Assembly (NCBI GenBank): GCA_902760595.1
Contig: CACWHI010000001.1
Coordinates: 215,052 to 279,051 of the forward strand
DNA length: 64,000 bases
From: an uncultured Eubacteriales bacterium
GTDB taxonomy: Bacteria; Bacillota; Clostridia; Christensenellales; Aristaeellaceae
Reading direction: 5' to 3'
Shown here: in pieces, positions 45,090-55,203 of the stretch
Layout of the letters: every line of letters starts with the position of its first letter
Numbering within the stretch: position 1 is the stretch's first letter
The notes under the pieces: model-generated
The model's database searches: none
Told to the model about the DNA's origin: nothing
Seen by the model: the letters and a program-made list of their open reading frames with translations, nothing else
Translations under genes and position numbers: made by a program

Positions 45090-45758
45090 ATGTATCGATA
45101 TATAAAGAGGCTAATTGATATTATCATTGGAATCATAGCTCTGCCTTTTTTGGCGATTGTCACTATATTTGTTGGACTTGCAATTAAAATTGATGATGGT
45201 GGTCCTGTATTTTACAAATCAAAGAGAATAGGTAAGAATAGTGTTATCTTTGGCATGCTTAAATATCGTTCGATGATTGCAAATGCACCTAACTGGAACA
45301 ATCCTGATGGAAGTACATACAATGCTGCGGATGATGATAGGGTAACAAAAGTAGGGAAGTTTATTCGAAAGACCAGCATCGATGAGCTTCCTCAGTTTAT
45401 CAATATTCTTTTAGGTCAAATGAGCTTTATTGGACCTCGTGCAAGTGGCGCAAGTGCACTGAGCACTTACCTACCTGATGAAGTTGCAAAGATGAATGTG
45501 CGTCCAGGTCTTACAGGTTACACACAGGCTTACTTTAGAAATGATTTGTCTGTCAGGGAAAAACGACTTAAGGATGCGTGGTATGCTGAGCATATGAGTT
45601 TTGGATTAGATCTGAAAATTCTATTTAAAACTTTTTCAACAGTATTCAATAGAGAAAACGTTTATACTAATTCAAACGATACAAATAAGAGCCAGTTATG
45701 GATAGATAACGGAAGCGGGAGGCCGGAAGAAGTTAATGGTGAGAACAAGGATAAATGA
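45090..45758 (+). CDS. Initiating sugar-phosphate transferase (PglC/WcaJ catalytic type)
   Basis: 222 residues: one N-terminal membrane-inserted helix (RLIDIIIGIIALPFLAIVTI) and the bacterial sugar transferase domain with GPVFYKSKRIG, KYRSM, KTSIDELPQF.N and MSFIGPRA. These enzymes put the first sugar-1-phosphate on undecaprenyl phosphate and so start repeat-unit synthesis. It has the short form without the extra N-terminal membrane domain of WcaJ. The next gene overlaps its end by 23 bases. Confidence 0.93.
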   Translation: MYRYIKRLIDIIIGIIALPFLAIVTIFVGLAIKIDDGGPVFYKSKRIGKNSVIFGMLKYRSMIANAPNWNNPDGSTYNAADDDRVTKVGKFIRKTSIDELPQFINILLGQMSFIGPRASGASALSTYLPDEVAKMNVRPGLTGYTQAYFRNDLSVREKRLKDAWYAEHMSFGLDLKILFKTFSTVFNRENVYTNSNDTNKSQLWIDNGSGRPEEVNGENKDK

Positions 45759-47040
45759 TACAACGAAACTAGAGGCAGGCGTAGTTAGGATACTTAAGTT
45801 ATCAGCATATTGCTACCCGGAACAAGAGTCAAGTTCTCACCTAACAGATGATCTTTATGAAGCATATGAAAACGCTGGATATCATGTGGAAAACTATGTT
45901 CCAACTCCTACACGTGGAGTTTCTGAGAGAGTAAGGAAAGAATACAGTAAGAAGAAAACGGAAGAATTATACAATGGCCATATAGTAATACATCGCTTTG
46001 CGATGTTCAGGGAAGGCAGAAATCCAATTGGTCGTGCGATAAGGTATTTGCTAGTTAATTTAGTCCAATATTGGAAAGGAATACACGCTGACAATATCGA
46101 TATTGTCTACAGCGGAAGTACGCCTCCTACGCAAGGAATGCTCTGTTCTTTTGTAAAGAGAAGATTATCGAGGAAGTATGGACGAACCGTAGCTATGGTG
46201 TTTGCAATTCAAGACATATTTCCAGATTCTTTGGTCGCTTCTGGATTGACAAGACAAGGTAGTCTTTTATGGCGGCTGGGAAGAAGGATTTCGAATTATG
46301 CGTACAAAAATGCAGACCGCATTATTACTATAGATGCAACATTAAAACAAAATATTATAGAGAAGGGTGTTCCAAAAGAGAAGATTGAAGTAATTCCAAA
46401 TTGGATTGACACAAATGCTGTTTATCCTATAAATAGAGATAAGAATAAGCTATTTGAAGAGTATTCTATCGATAGAAATAAGTTCATTGTTCTATATGCG
46501 GGAAATATGGGGGCTTCTCAGGGAACGATGGTAATCGCCCAGGCAGCTGCTAAACTAAGGGAATTCAGAGATATCTATTTCGTGATATTTGGTGATGGAA
46601 CAGAAAAGGAAAATGTAATATCAGAGAGCAAGAACTTGAATAACATTTCTGTATATGGGCTACTTCCGGTTGAAAGAGTATCAGAAGTATATAGCTTGGG
46701 CAATGTAGCGCTAATAACTTGCAAGAAAGGTGTAGGAAAGTCTAGCGTTCCAAGTAAGTTATGGAGCATAATGGCATGCAATACACCTATAATTGCATCA
46801 TTTGATACAGATAGCACACTAGCAGAAACTATAAAAGAGGCAAGTGCGGGCAGGTGTGTTGATCCCGAAGATGCGGATGCACTTGCTAAAGCTATTTATG
46901 CAGAATTCTTAAAATGGAAGAATAATAAAAAGCTACTCGTTGAAACTCGATCATATGTTATTAATCATGCTAGCAAAGAGGTTTGCACACAAAAGTATGT
47001 GGACATTATACATGACTGCGTAGTGGATGTTAGAAAGTGA
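45736..47040 (+). CDS. GT4-family glycosyltransferase
   Basis: 434 residues. N-terminal LKLSAYCYPEQESSSHLTDDL and the C-terminal GT-B domain with FIVLYAGNMGASQGTMVIAQAA and GVGKSSVPSKLWSIMACNTPIIAS are typical of WbuB-like GT4 enzymes that add a sugar to lipid-linked acceptors. The start is 23 bases inside the previous gene; the first about 17 residues are not conserved-looking, yet no better start exists in frame. GGAGG lies about 11 bases upstream. Confidence 0.9.
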   Translation: MVRTRINDTTKLEAGVVRILKLSAYCYPEQESSSHLTDDLYEAYENAGYHVENYVPTPTRGVSERVRKEYSKKKTEELYNGHIVIHRFAMFREGRNPIGRAIRYLLVNLVQYWKGIHADNIDIVYSGSTPPTQGMLCSFVKRRLSRKYGRTVAMVFAIQDIFPDSLVASGLTRQGSLLWRLGRRISNYAYKNADRIITIDATLKQNIIEKGVPKEKIEVIPNWIDTNAVYPINRDKNKLFEEYSIDRNKFIVLYAGNMGASQGTMVIAQAAAKLREFRDIYFVIFGDGTEKENVISESKNLNNISVYGLLPVERVSEVYSLGNVALITCKKGVGKSSVPSKLWSIMACNTPIIASFDTDSTLAETIKEASAGRCVDPEDADALAKAIYAEFLKWKNNKKLLVETRSYVINHASKEVCTQKYVDIIHDCVVDVRK

Positions 47041-47043
47041 TAG

Positions 47044-48123
47044 ATGATAATGAAGAAAGTTGTTTTACTTGCGCCGACTCCCCCACCGGCGGGAGGAATT
47101 GCTGGGTGGACAGTAAGAATGTTGAAAGCAAATCTGAAGAACGGTTGGAAGGTCGAAGTTGTCGATGAGAAAAGTATAGGTAATAGGGAAGTCTTTGGAT
47201 CAAGCGGAAAAAGACATTTGTCCGAAGAGATAAAAAGAAGCTTTATTATATGGCAAGGATTAAGAGCAAAGCTAAATGATAGGAGTGTTGCCGTAGTCCA
47301 GTCTTGCATACCAGCATATACTTTAAGCATGGTTAGGGAATATGTCTGCGCATGCATCACAAAAATGAAAAGACGAAAGTTCATACTGCATTTTAGATGC
47401 ACGGTTCCTAATGCAGTCAATAGCAGACTGCAGCGAGTCATTTTAAGGAAGATTTGCCGTAGGAGCGACTTTGTTTTCGCGTTAAACGAGCAATCAAAAG
47501 CATTTATTGAAAAACTGACAAAGACACCGGTTAAAGTAATTCCGAATTTTGTATCAAAAGATGAAATTGTGGAACCTCGCCAAATCCACGAAGAGTTGAA
47601 AAGAATTGTATATGTTGGAGGATTGGTCGAGAATAAGGGAATTCGGGAGATATTAGATATTGCTGAACAGATGCCTGATTTGCAGTTTGTTTTCGTAGGG
47701 AAAGGCGATAAAATATTCGAAGATGAAGCAAAAAAACGAAATCTATCTAACACGGCTTTTGTCGGCGGAAAGGACCATGCAGGCGTTAAAGATGAGCTCT
47801 TAAATGCTGATGCTTTTATTTTTTTGACTAGATTTCGGGGAGAAGGCTTTTCCAATTCATTATGCGAAGCTATGGCTGCAGGGTTACCTTGCATTGTAAC
47901 TGATTGGGCCGCGAATCGAGACATGATAGGTGATTCCGGTGGGGTTGTAGTTTCGATTGGTAATGTGAATGATGCTGTATCAGCAATAGAGTCTATAAGA
48001 GATATAGGCATCAGGAAAAAGATGTCTATCAATAATATCTATAAAGTGAAATCAGAGTACTTGGAATCTGTTGTTGTCGATAAGATGGTTGATATATACG
48101 AGTCGTTGTTGCAAGGAGAATAA
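47044..48123 (+). CDS. GT4-family glycosyltransferase
   Basis: 359 residues (ATG at 47044 or 47050). The N-terminal VLLAPTPPPAGGIAGWTVRML and C-terminal YVGGLVENKGIREILDIAEQ, FLTRFRGEGFSNSLCEAMAAGLPCIVTD are hallmarks of retaining GT-B enzymes of family 4; the E in FSNSLCEAMA is the EX7E region. Sugar specificity unknown. It ends directly before an ATP-grasp gene. Confidence 0.9.
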   Translation: MIMKKVVLLAPTPPPAGGIAGWTVRMLKANLKNGWKVEVVDEKSIGNREVFGSSGKRHLSEEIKRSFIIWQGLRAKLNDRSVAVVQSCIPAYTLSMVREYVCACITKMKRRKFILHFRCTVPNAVNSRLQRVILRKICRRSDFVFALNEQSKAFIEKLTKTPVKVIPNFVSKDEIVEPRQIHEELKRIVYVGGLVENKGIREILDIAEQMPDLQFVFVGKGDKIFEDEAKKRNLSNTAFVGGKDHAGVKDELLNADAFIFLTRFRGEGFSNSLCEAMAAGLPCIVTDWAANRDMIGDSGGVVVSIGNVNDAVSAIESIRDIGIRKKMSINNIYKVKSEYLESVVVDKMVDIYESLLQGE

Positions 48124-49302
48124 GTGATGAGCATTATTCCTAGAAACCTCGTTATAGCATCAAAAAGAATATTAGGTGATGGAAATGACAGGTTTCAAAT
48201 ATGGTATAAAAGACATCAAGAAATCGTAAAGTTTAAAGATTCCAGGAGAATCAAGATTTATGAGAGCATTCAATTAACAGAAGAACAAAAGCAAGCTATT
48301 GATGATTTATATATGGCAAATTATGGTAGCAAAATACCATATATTTGGCATCGCCACTATATGGCTTTTACAGGTAACTTTGACTCAAGGTATTTTCCAG
48401 AACTGCTCTACATACCTGAATTTGAGAGATTCTGTAATTTATATCCGGACTTCGTTACAGTGTTCTGCGATAAAAACCTGCTACCATATATTGCAAAATC
48501 AGCGAATGTCAAAATGCCTCAAAACCTACTATCAGCAACGAGGGGTTTTATTAAGGACTATGATAATCACCCTATTTCCATTGAACGAGCAACGGAATGG
48601 CTGGCTACTGCAGGAGAAGTTTTTGTTAAGCCATCAATAAATACGGGTAGCGGCATTGGTTGCGCCTTATTACAAATGGACAAAGGTGTTGACCAGTTAA
48701 GTGGAAAAACCGCTTCAGAGATACTAAAGGCGCTAGGAAAGGACTTTTCTATTCAGAATAGAATAGTTTGTTCAGATGATATTCAAAAGCTTCACAAAGA
48801 AAGTTGCAATACTTTTCGAGTGGTGACATACCGATGGAAGAATGCTATCAAACATATGCCTATTATAATGCGAATTGGACGAAGCAATAATCACATCGAT
48901 AATGCACACGCAGGTGGTATTTTCATTGGGGTCAACGAAGATGGAAGACTGAATAATACTGCTTTCACTGAGTTCAACGAGAAATATACATTTCATCCTG
49001 ATACAAAGGTTGTTTTCGAGAATTATAGGATTCAAGGAGTAGACCGCATTATCGAGTCAGCTATTACTATGCATTATATGCTTCCACAGCTAGGAGTAGT
49101 AAATTGGGATTTCACAATTGACGAAAATAATTCACCCGTTCTGATCGAAGCTAATACACGTGGAGGCGGAATATGGATACTCGAGATGTCACATGGAGTA
49201 GGTCCGTTCGGCAATTATACTGAAGAAGTGCTACGTTGGATGCGTGAAATGAAAAAAAGGAAAGCTTCTGAACGAGAGGAGATTGCATTTGGAAATGTTT
49301 GA
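48124..49302 (+). CDS. Sugar-transfer-associated ATP-grasp protein
   Basis: 392 residues. The pattern VFVKPSINTGSGIGCALLQ, NTFRVVTYRWKN and VVNWDFTIDENNSPVLIEANTRGGGI fits the ATP-grasp family found in polysaccharide clusters (ATPgrasp_ST type). It starts right after the previous stop (GTG 48124 or ATG 48127). Likely ligates an amino acid or similar group to a sugar of the repeat unit; inference from context only. Confidence 0.83.
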   Translation: MMSIIPRNLVIASKRILGDGNDRFQIWYKRHQEIVKFKDSRRIKIYESIQLTEEQKQAIDDLYMANYGSKIPYIWHRHYMAFTGNFDSRYFPELLYIPEFERFCNLYPDFVTVFCDKNLLPYIAKSANVKMPQNLLSATRGFIKDYDNHPISIERATEWLATAGEVFVKPSINTGSGIGCALLQMDKGVDQLSGKTASEILKALGKDFSIQNRIVCSDDIQKLHKESCNTFRVVTYRWKNAIKHMPIIMRIGRSNNHIDNAHAGGIFIGVNEDGRLNNTAFTEFNEKYTFHPDTKVVFENYRIQGVDRIIESAITMHYMLPQLGVVNWDFTIDENNSPVLIEANTRGGGIWILEMSHGVGPFGNYTEEVLRWMREMKKRKASEREEIAFGNV

Positions 49303-49314
49303 GGCTAGAAAATA

Positions 49315-50424
49315 ATGAAATATATGTTTATATCTCAGACGCTGTCGCGCGGTGGGGCGGAACGTGTAATTTCAGTGCTTTCAACAGCCCTCGTTGAACT
49401 TGGGCATGAAGTCATTGTGGCGAAATATTTCTCGACAAACGGTGAATATCCCATTGGTGAAAAGGTAATAATATTGAATCTTTCTGGCGGGGATATTCAA
49501 ACATATAAGAAAATAGGGAAACTTAAAACAATAAAAGCTCTACGCAGGGCCATAAAAAACTACATGCCGAGTTGCATTATTCCATTTACATATCCCGTAG
49601 CACAGCTTACCGAGATTGCTTCGGCTGGACTTCATATTCCGGTGTTTCAATCAATAAGGATTAACCCTTCGCTCGGACCAGCTCAACAATGGAAACGATG
49701 GTTGAGAGATCGGTTAGTCTATAAGTCTAAATGTACATTCGTTCAGAATAAACAACAAGCAGAGTATTTTAAAGACAGCTATCAAGATAAAATCCATGTT
49801 TTAAGTAATCCAGTTTCAGATGCATTGTTTTCGATTGATCCTAAGCCACTAACGACAGAATTTGTAATTAGTGCATTGGGTCGCTTGACAGAGCAAAAGA
49901 ACTATAGATTATTAATTGATGCTTTTACAGAAGCTTTTGCTAATGAGCAATCTGTTAAACTTCAAATATATGGAGATGGCGAGAAAAAGAATGAACTTCA
50001 ATCATTAATTGATCAGAAAAGAATGCAATCTCAAATTGTCTTGATGGGACGAACAGACGATGTAATGTCCGTATATAAGAACACGGATATATATGTACTA
50101 TCGTCGGATTGGGAAGGAATGCCAAATACACTTATTGAAGCCATGGCAGCGCATGTGCTGTCAATTTCAACGGATTGTCCAACTGGGCCAGCAGAATTGA
50201 TTCAAAATGAGGAAAACGGTTATTTAGTTCCGATGAGAGATAAAGAAGCATTAAAATCAAAGCTTTTACAGGTGTACTCCTTGTCATATGAAGAAAGACT
50301 TGCCATAAGTAAGAAGGCAAGAGAGACAGTTAAACTCAAGTGCTCAAGCCATAACATTGCTAATGAAATGAATAAAATATGTGAAACGATAATAAAGGAA
50401 CAATCAAGTAATGAGCAAAATTAA
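49315..50424 (+). CDS. GT4-family glycosyltransferase
   Basis: 369 residues. KYMFISQTLSRGGAERVISVL at the N-terminus is the classic GGAER acceptor loop, and the C-terminal domain has FVISALGRLTEQKNYRLLIDAF and LSSDWEGMPNTLIEAMAAHVLSI. It probably transfers a hexose or N-acetylhexosamine. Its end overlaps the next gene by 14 bases. Confidence 0.92.
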   Translation: MKYMFISQTLSRGGAERVISVLSTALVELGHEVIVAKYFSTNGEYPIGEKVIILNLSGGDIQTYKKIGKLKTIKALRRAIKNYMPSCIIPFTYPVAQLTEIASAGLHIPVFQSIRINPSLGPAQQWKRWLRDRLVYKSKCTFVQNKQQAEYFKDSYQDKIHVLSNPVSDALFSIDPKPLTTEFVISALGRLTEQKNYRLLIDAFTEAFANEQSVKLQIYGDGEKKNELQSLIDQKRMQSQIVLMGRTDDVMSVYKNTDIYVLSSDWEGMPNTLIEAMAAHVLSISTDCPTGPAELIQNEENGYLVPMRDKEALKSKLLQVYSLSYEERLAISKKARETVKLKCSSHNIANEMNKICETIIKEQSSNEQN

Positions 50425-51319
50425 TGCATTTAGTATATATTCACATTTAGGAATGTTGGGATTACTAAACTGGATACCAGATTCGGAATATCTAAGAATC
50501 CAGTTTCGATTAAAGATGCATAAAAAGTTGGATCTGGATATGCCAGTAACAATGAACGAAAAGTTGCAATGGTTAAAGCTTCATGATCACAATCCTATAT
50601 ATAGTGAGTTGGTAGATAAGTATTTAGTTAGAACACATATTGAAAAACTGTTAGGCTCTGAGTACATAATTCCATTATTAGGTGAATGGTCAAATCCTGC
50701 AGCGATTCAATTTGATAGACTGCCTGATCAGTTTGTTTTAAAGTGTAACCACGATAGTGGTGGAGTGATTATATGTCATGATAAAAGAAACTTAGACATT
50801 GATAAGACCATTTCAATTCTTCAAAAGAGGCTTAAACGGAAGTATTGTTGGGGGAACAGGGAATGGCCTTATATGAATGTAAAACCTTTAGTAATAGCGG
50901 AAGAATTCATCAAAGATTCAAGAGATAAAGACGAACTCACAGACTATAAGTTTTATTGTTTCGCAGGGAAACCTGCATGTGTGCTTGCGTGTGTGGATCG
51001 AACAGCGAAATCTGCTAATTTCATTTACTTTGACAGGAACTGGAATCGGCTAAACTACAATTACCAAACTGAAAGAGAGAAGAACAGAGTAGTGCCAAAG
51101 CCAGGTAATCTCGACAGAATGTTTGATGTGGCAGAAACGATTGCAATGTATGTGAATGCACCTTTCGTTAGAGTAGATTTATTCAGCTCAAATAGTAAGG
51201 TTTATTTTGGTGAAATTACATTTTATCCTCACAGCGGTATGGATACTACAATTAAACCTGGCATTGATATTATGTTTGGTAATATGATAAAGATACCAAT
51301 TAAAACAAATCGACGCTAA
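50411..51319 (+). CDS. TupA-like ATP-grasp protein, first copy
   Basis: 302 residues. The features MNEKLQWLKLHDHNP, LVDKY, FVLKCNHDSGG and the later FVRVDLFSSNSKVYFGEITFYP are diagnostic of the TupA-like ATP-grasp family of glycan clusters. TupA-type proteins are linked with teichuronopeptide synthesis. A second copy is at 52552, with the polymerase-like gene between. Substrate unknown. Confidence 0.88.
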   Translation: MSKINAFSIYSHLGMLGLLNWIPDSEYLRIQFRLKMHKKLDLDMPVTMNEKLQWLKLHDHNPIYSELVDKYLVRTHIEKLLGSEYIIPLLGEWSNPAAIQFDRLPDQFVLKCNHDSGGVIICHDKRNLDIDKTISILQKRLKRKYCWGNREWPYMNVKPLVIAEEFIKDSRDKDELTDYKFYCFAGKPACVLACVDRTAKSANFIYFDRNWNRLNYNYQTEREKNRVVPKPGNLDRMFDVAETIAMYVNAPFVRVDLFSSNSKVYFGEITFYPHSGMDTTIKPGIDIMFGNMIKIPIKTNRR

Positions 51320-51341
51320 TACTAAGTGGGGAATAACGGAA

Positions 51342-52565
51342 ATGGGTTATATTAAAGAAAGTAACGCGGGTTTTTCAATTAGCAAGCTATGTATCTTTTT
51401 ATTCCAGCTATGTATTATTGCTGATGCTGTTATTGGATTTGATCCGCGTTATTATGTGATTTCAAAAGGCTTGATGCTAGCTTTTTTTCTTGCTATGATT
51501 GTTAAACTATTAAATGAAAGGGAAGTTTATTTTGGATCAACCTTTTATATGATCTTAGCATTTATGATTTTGACAGGATTGAGCTGTATATGGGCTAAAT
51601 ATCCAAGTGCGGCGGCATCAAGGTTTGCAACTCAATTGCAATTATACGTTTTATTTTTATTTATGTATCTATTATTTAAGGATGAAGAATCAGATATAAA
51701 GAAATACCTAGATGCTTTATATATTGCCGGAATCGGTATGGCTTTTTTAGCATTATATCGATATGGGCTATTTTCTATTATACAAGGTCTAAGAGCAGGG
51801 CAACGAATAGGTGGTGCGATTACAAATGAAAATGTATTTGGAATGGTTTTTTCTAAAGCGGCTATTGTTGCGTACTACTATTATATCAGAAAAAATGAGA
51901 GCACAATACGTATTCATCATATCCTGATGGTTGTTATCTTTACGTTGTTTGCATTTAGTAGTGGATCTAAAAAGGCATTCCTCATGATATTGGTGGGAAT
52001 TCTGGGAATTAATATACTTGAAAATGGTAATTCTAAAAAGATAAAAGTATTGATTTCAAGTTTTGTTGCTATAATTGTGGTTTATTTCATCCTTCAAATG
52101 TCTATATTTGCAACGATGAATAAACGCATAATGAGTTTGTTTTCTGAAAACAATGTTGATAGTAGCGATTTGGTGCGTGCGAAAATGATTAACATGAGTT
52201 TGGAACTAATAAAAGAGAGACCACTTTTTGGACATGGATTTGCAAATTTTGGTGCTATTACTGGCCTTGGAACTTATTCACATAATAATTTGACAGAAGT
52301 ATTAGTAAGTACAGGCGTTGTAGGTTTTGTAGCGTTCTATCTACCGTTTATTCCTATCATTAGATGTGTGTGGAAGAAAGGAGTATTTGAACATCAATAC
52401 CAATACACGTTGCTTCTCGTTTTAGCAATCATTTACCTTGTCTTTGGTTATGCAATGGTGGAGTACTACGATAAAGAATATTGGGTTTTTTTTGGAGTTA
52501 TAGCTGCTCTTGCTGATAAAGATTTGGATGCGAAGGAGAATAGACAAATAGATGGAAAAATATAA
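51342..52565 (+). CDS. O-antigen polymerase/ligase-like membrane protein
   Basis: 407 residues, about eleven transmembrane helices, with the large outside loop around residues 255-310 (SLELIKERPLFGHGFANFGAI...SHNNLTEVLVSTG). The GHG/HN motif is that of the O-antigen ligase/Wzy superfamily. In this position it most probably polymerises repeat units outside the membrane. The stop overlaps the second TupA-like gene by 14 bases. Confidence 0.9.
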   Translation: MGYIKESNAGFSISKLCIFLFQLCIIADAVIGFDPRYYVISKGLMLAFFLAMIVKLLNEREVYFGSTFYMILAFMILTGLSCIWAKYPSAAASRFATQLQLYVLFLFMYLLFKDEESDIKKYLDALYIAGIGMAFLALYRYGLFSIIQGLRAGQRIGGAITNENVFGMVFSKAAIVAYYYYIRKNESTIRIHHILMVVIFTLFAFSSGSKKAFLMILVGILGINILENGNSKKIKVLISSFVAIIVVYFILQMSIFATMNKRIMSLFSENNVDSSDLVRAKMINMSLELIKERPLFGHGFANFGAITGLGTYSHNNLTEVLVSTGVVGFVAFYLPFIPIIRCVWKKGVFEHQYQYTLLLVLAIIYLVFGYAMVEYYDKEYWVFFGVIAALADKDLDAKENRQIDGKI

Positions 52566-53460
52566 AAAGTACTTAAGAGATTTTTGGAAAGTTGTTAGTT
52601 TGGTCGGTGCGAAAGGATATCTAAATTGGCTTCCTGATGCTCCGTTTCTTCGTCTAATGTTTTATGCAAAGTTCAAAAGGAGACTGAACTTAGAGAACCC
52701 AAAGACATACAATGAAAAAATACAATGGTTAAAATTATATGACAGAAACCCTTTGTACACTACATTGGTTGATAAATATAAGGTAAGAGAATACGTAAAG
52801 CAGAGAATTGGAGATCGTTACTTGATTCCTCTGTTGGGGTGCTGGAGTAATCCAGATGATATCGACTTTGAGTCATTACCAGATAGATATGTGTTAAAAT
52901 GCAACCATGATAGCGGAACTGTTATTATTTGTACAGATAAGACAAAATTGGATATTTCAGAGACAAAAAAAATACTGAAGGAGAAACTGAAACGAAATTT
53001 CTATCGAGGAGGTCGAGAATGGCCCTATAAAAACGTTCCACCAATGGTTATATGTGAAGAGTATATGGAAGATGCAGGTGGCTTTGGACTTACTGATTAT
53101 AAGATATATTGTTTTCGAGGCGTTCCAAAGCTTATAATGATAGCAACAGACCGTTATACTGGTAAACAAACACACTTTGATTACTTTGATGAAGATTACA
53201 ACTGGTTAAACATGACTTGGGGGAATCCGAGATCTGAAAATCCACCAAGGAAACCTGAAAGATTCAATGAGATGATGAAAATTGCAAAACAACTATCTGA
53301 GGATTTGACTCAAATACGTGTAGATTTGTATGAGGTGAATGGAAAGCTTTACTTTGGGGAATTGACATTATTTGATGGAAGTGGATTTGACAAAATTGAA
53401 CCGGAAGAATGGGATTATACTATAGGGGAATGGATCAGACTACCACAAAGAGGACGGTAA
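52552..53460 (+). CDS. TupA-like ATP-grasp protein, second copy
   Basis: 302 residues, the same length as the copy at 50411 and similar along the whole length: KTYNEKIQWLKLYDRNPLY, YVLKCNHDSGTVIICTDK, EWPYKNVPPMVICEEYM, IRVDLYEVNGKLYFGELTLFDGSGF. A clear paralogue pair, separated by the polymerase. It could act on a different residue of the same repeat unit. Confidence 0.88.
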   Translation: MEKYKKYLRDFWKVVSLVGAKGYLNWLPDAPFLRLMFYAKFKRRLNLENPKTYNEKIQWLKLYDRNPLYTTLVDKYKVREYVKQRIGDRYLIPLLGCWSNPDDIDFESLPDRYVLKCNHDSGTVIICTDKTKLDISETKKILKEKLKRNFYRGGREWPYKNVPPMVICEEYMEDAGGFGLTDYKIYCFRGVPKLIMIATDRYTGKQTHFDYFDEDYNWLNMTWGNPRSENPPRKPERFNEMMKIAKQLSEDLTQIRVDLYEVNGKLYFGELTLFDGSGFDKIEPEEWDYTIGEWIRLPQRGR

Positions 53461-53461
53461 A

Positions 53462-54610
53462 ATGGATATTATTATAGGTGCAGATATTGTTCCAACACAA
53501 AGTAATATAGATGCATTTACTGCAGGGGAAATGGGGATACTTATTGAAAATGGACTTGAAACTATAATTCAAAAGGCTGATTATAGAATCTTTAATCTTG
53601 AAATACCATTAACTGATAGGGTTACCCCAATTCAGAAATGCGGAGAAGCGTTGTCAGCACCTATACAATGTGTAAATGGATTAAAAGCCATGGGCATAGA
53701 TCTTCTTACATTAAGTAATAATCACATTATGGATCAAGGTGAACAAGGATTAAAGAGTACATTAGAAACCTTAAACATGTTCAAAATTGCACATGTTGGG
53801 GCAGATCACACACTACGTGATGCCTCAAAACCATACTTTTTCATTTGTGATAGAAATAAAATTGGTGTTTATGCTTGTTGTGAGCATGAATTTTCAATAG
53901 CCGAGGAAGACAAGCCAGGTGCGAACCCCTTCGATTACTTAGAGAGCTTTGATCATGTAAAGAAAATAAAAGCTGAAAGCGACTATGTTATTGTTCTTTA
54001 CCATGGAGGAAAAGAGCATTATCGCTATCCTTCACCAAATTTGCAGAGAATTTGCCATAAGTTTGTTGATTGTGGAGCGGATTTAATAGTTTGCCAACAC
54101 AGTCATTGTATAGGTGCTAAGGAAATCTACAAGTCAGGGACAATAGTGTATGGGCAGGGCAATTTCTTATTTGATGGGTCAGATAGTGATTTCTGGAGAA
54201 CAAGCTTGTTGATAAATATACGTGATAATTTTCATGTTGAATATATCCCGATAGAAAAATATAACAAGGGGGTTCGTTTGGCCAAGGGGGAAAACGGTGA
54301 TAAGATTTTATCAGAGTTCGAGGCAAGAAGCCGCGAAATCGAGGAGCCAGATAAAGTTCGCAAATTGTATGATTACTTTGCCGAGAACTATTTAAATGAT
54401 TTTTTGTCAGTTGCATCAGGGAAAAGATATAGTATCTGGTTTAGAATAATAAATAAAATCTTAGGCAATGACTTTCTAAGAAAGAAATATATAAATAGAA
54501 AGTATTCGATAAATAGAAGGCTGACATTACTTAATAGGATTGAATGTGAGTCAAATAATGAGCTATTTTCAAAGGGACTAAAGATAAGTATTGAGAGAAT
54601 GAAGGAATAA
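53462..54610 (+). CDS. CapA/PgsA-like metallophosphatase-fold protein
   Basis: 382 residues. N-terminal IIIGADIVPTQSN, DYRIFNLEIPLTD, LLTLSNNHIMDQGEQGL and later VIVLYHGGKEHYRYPSP, DLIVCQHSHCIGAKEIY and GQGNFLFDG make up the PGA_cap (CapA) metal-binding motifs. No signal peptide, so it is likely cytoplasmic. The C-terminal 100 residues are positively charged and unique. CapA-type proteins take part in poly-gamma-glutamate or capsule export; its role in an amino-acid-decorated glycan is plausible. Confidence 0.87.
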   Translation: MDIIIGADIVPTQSNIDAFTAGEMGILIENGLETIIQKADYRIFNLEIPLTDRVTPIQKCGEALSAPIQCVNGLKAMGIDLLTLSNNHIMDQGEQGLKSTLETLNMFKIAHVGADHTLRDASKPYFFICDRNKIGVYACCEHEFSIAEEDKPGANPFDYLESFDHVKKIKAESDYVIVLYHGGKEHYRYPSPNLQRICHKFVDCGADLIVCQHSHCIGAKEIYKSGTIVYGQGNFLFDGSDSDFWRTSLLINIRDNFHVEYIPIEKYNKGVRLAKGENGDKILSEFEARSREIEEPDKVRKLYDYFAENYLNDFLSVASGKRYSIWFRIINKILGNDFLRKKYINRKYSINRRLTLLNRIECESNNELFSKGLKISIERMKE

Positions 54611-54612
54611 TA

Positions 54613-55203
54613 ATGCTACCAGATATGTTGAAAATTAGAACAAAAGAGCAGCTAAGGCAATGCTTATCAAAAGAACTGCCTTTTTACGAATGTGGATACT
54701 TACAACGTTTTTTGCATGCGTCTGAAAAGTCAATTTTGCGAAAGCATCAGATATTACTAAGAAAGACAGAATACTATTCCAATTCACAAAATTGGCTATT
54801 TGCACTGTGGTATAGATTTAGATTAAATAAATTACAAAATCGGCATTCTATACATATTCCGATTAATTGCTGTGAGACAGGGTTACATATAATGCATTTA
54901 GGTCCTATATTGATTAATAGCCATGCATGGATTGGATCAAATTGTACGATGCATATAAATACGGCTGTGGTCGCTAATGGGATTTCTGGAGATGCACCGC
55001 ATCTTGGAAATGGAATTGTCTTAGGAATAGGTGCAGTTATTGTTGGGCCAGTTTTCCTTGCTGATCACGTAGCAGTTGGCGCAAATGCTCTTGTAAACAG
55101 GAGCTTTGAAGAAGAAAACATAGCGGTGGCTGGTGTTCCAGCAAAACGAATTAGTAATAATGGTAGCTTGGAGTGGAATAAAAAGAAAGACGGAGAAAGC
55201 TAA
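54613..55203 (+). CDS. Serine acetyltransferase-like (left-handed beta-helix) acyltransferase
   Basis: 196 residues. Hexapeptide repeats (L/I/V-G-x4) are clear from about residue 95 (HIMHLGPILINSHAWIGSNCTMH, IVLGIGAVIVGPVFLADHVAVGANALV), and the VAGVPAKRI end is typical of CysE/NodL types. Probably adds an acetyl group to a sugar in the repeat unit. Stop TAA overlaps the next ATG (TAATG). Confidence 0.88.
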   Translation: MLPDMLKIRTKEQLRQCLSKELPFYECGYLQRFLHASEKSILRKHQILLRKTEYYSNSQNWLFALWYRFRLNKLQNRHSIHIPINCCETGLHIMHLGPILINSHAWIGSNCTMHINTAVVANGISGDAPHLGNGIVLGIGAVIVGPVFLADHVAVGANALVNRSFEEENIAVAGVPAKRISNNGSLEWNKKKDGES

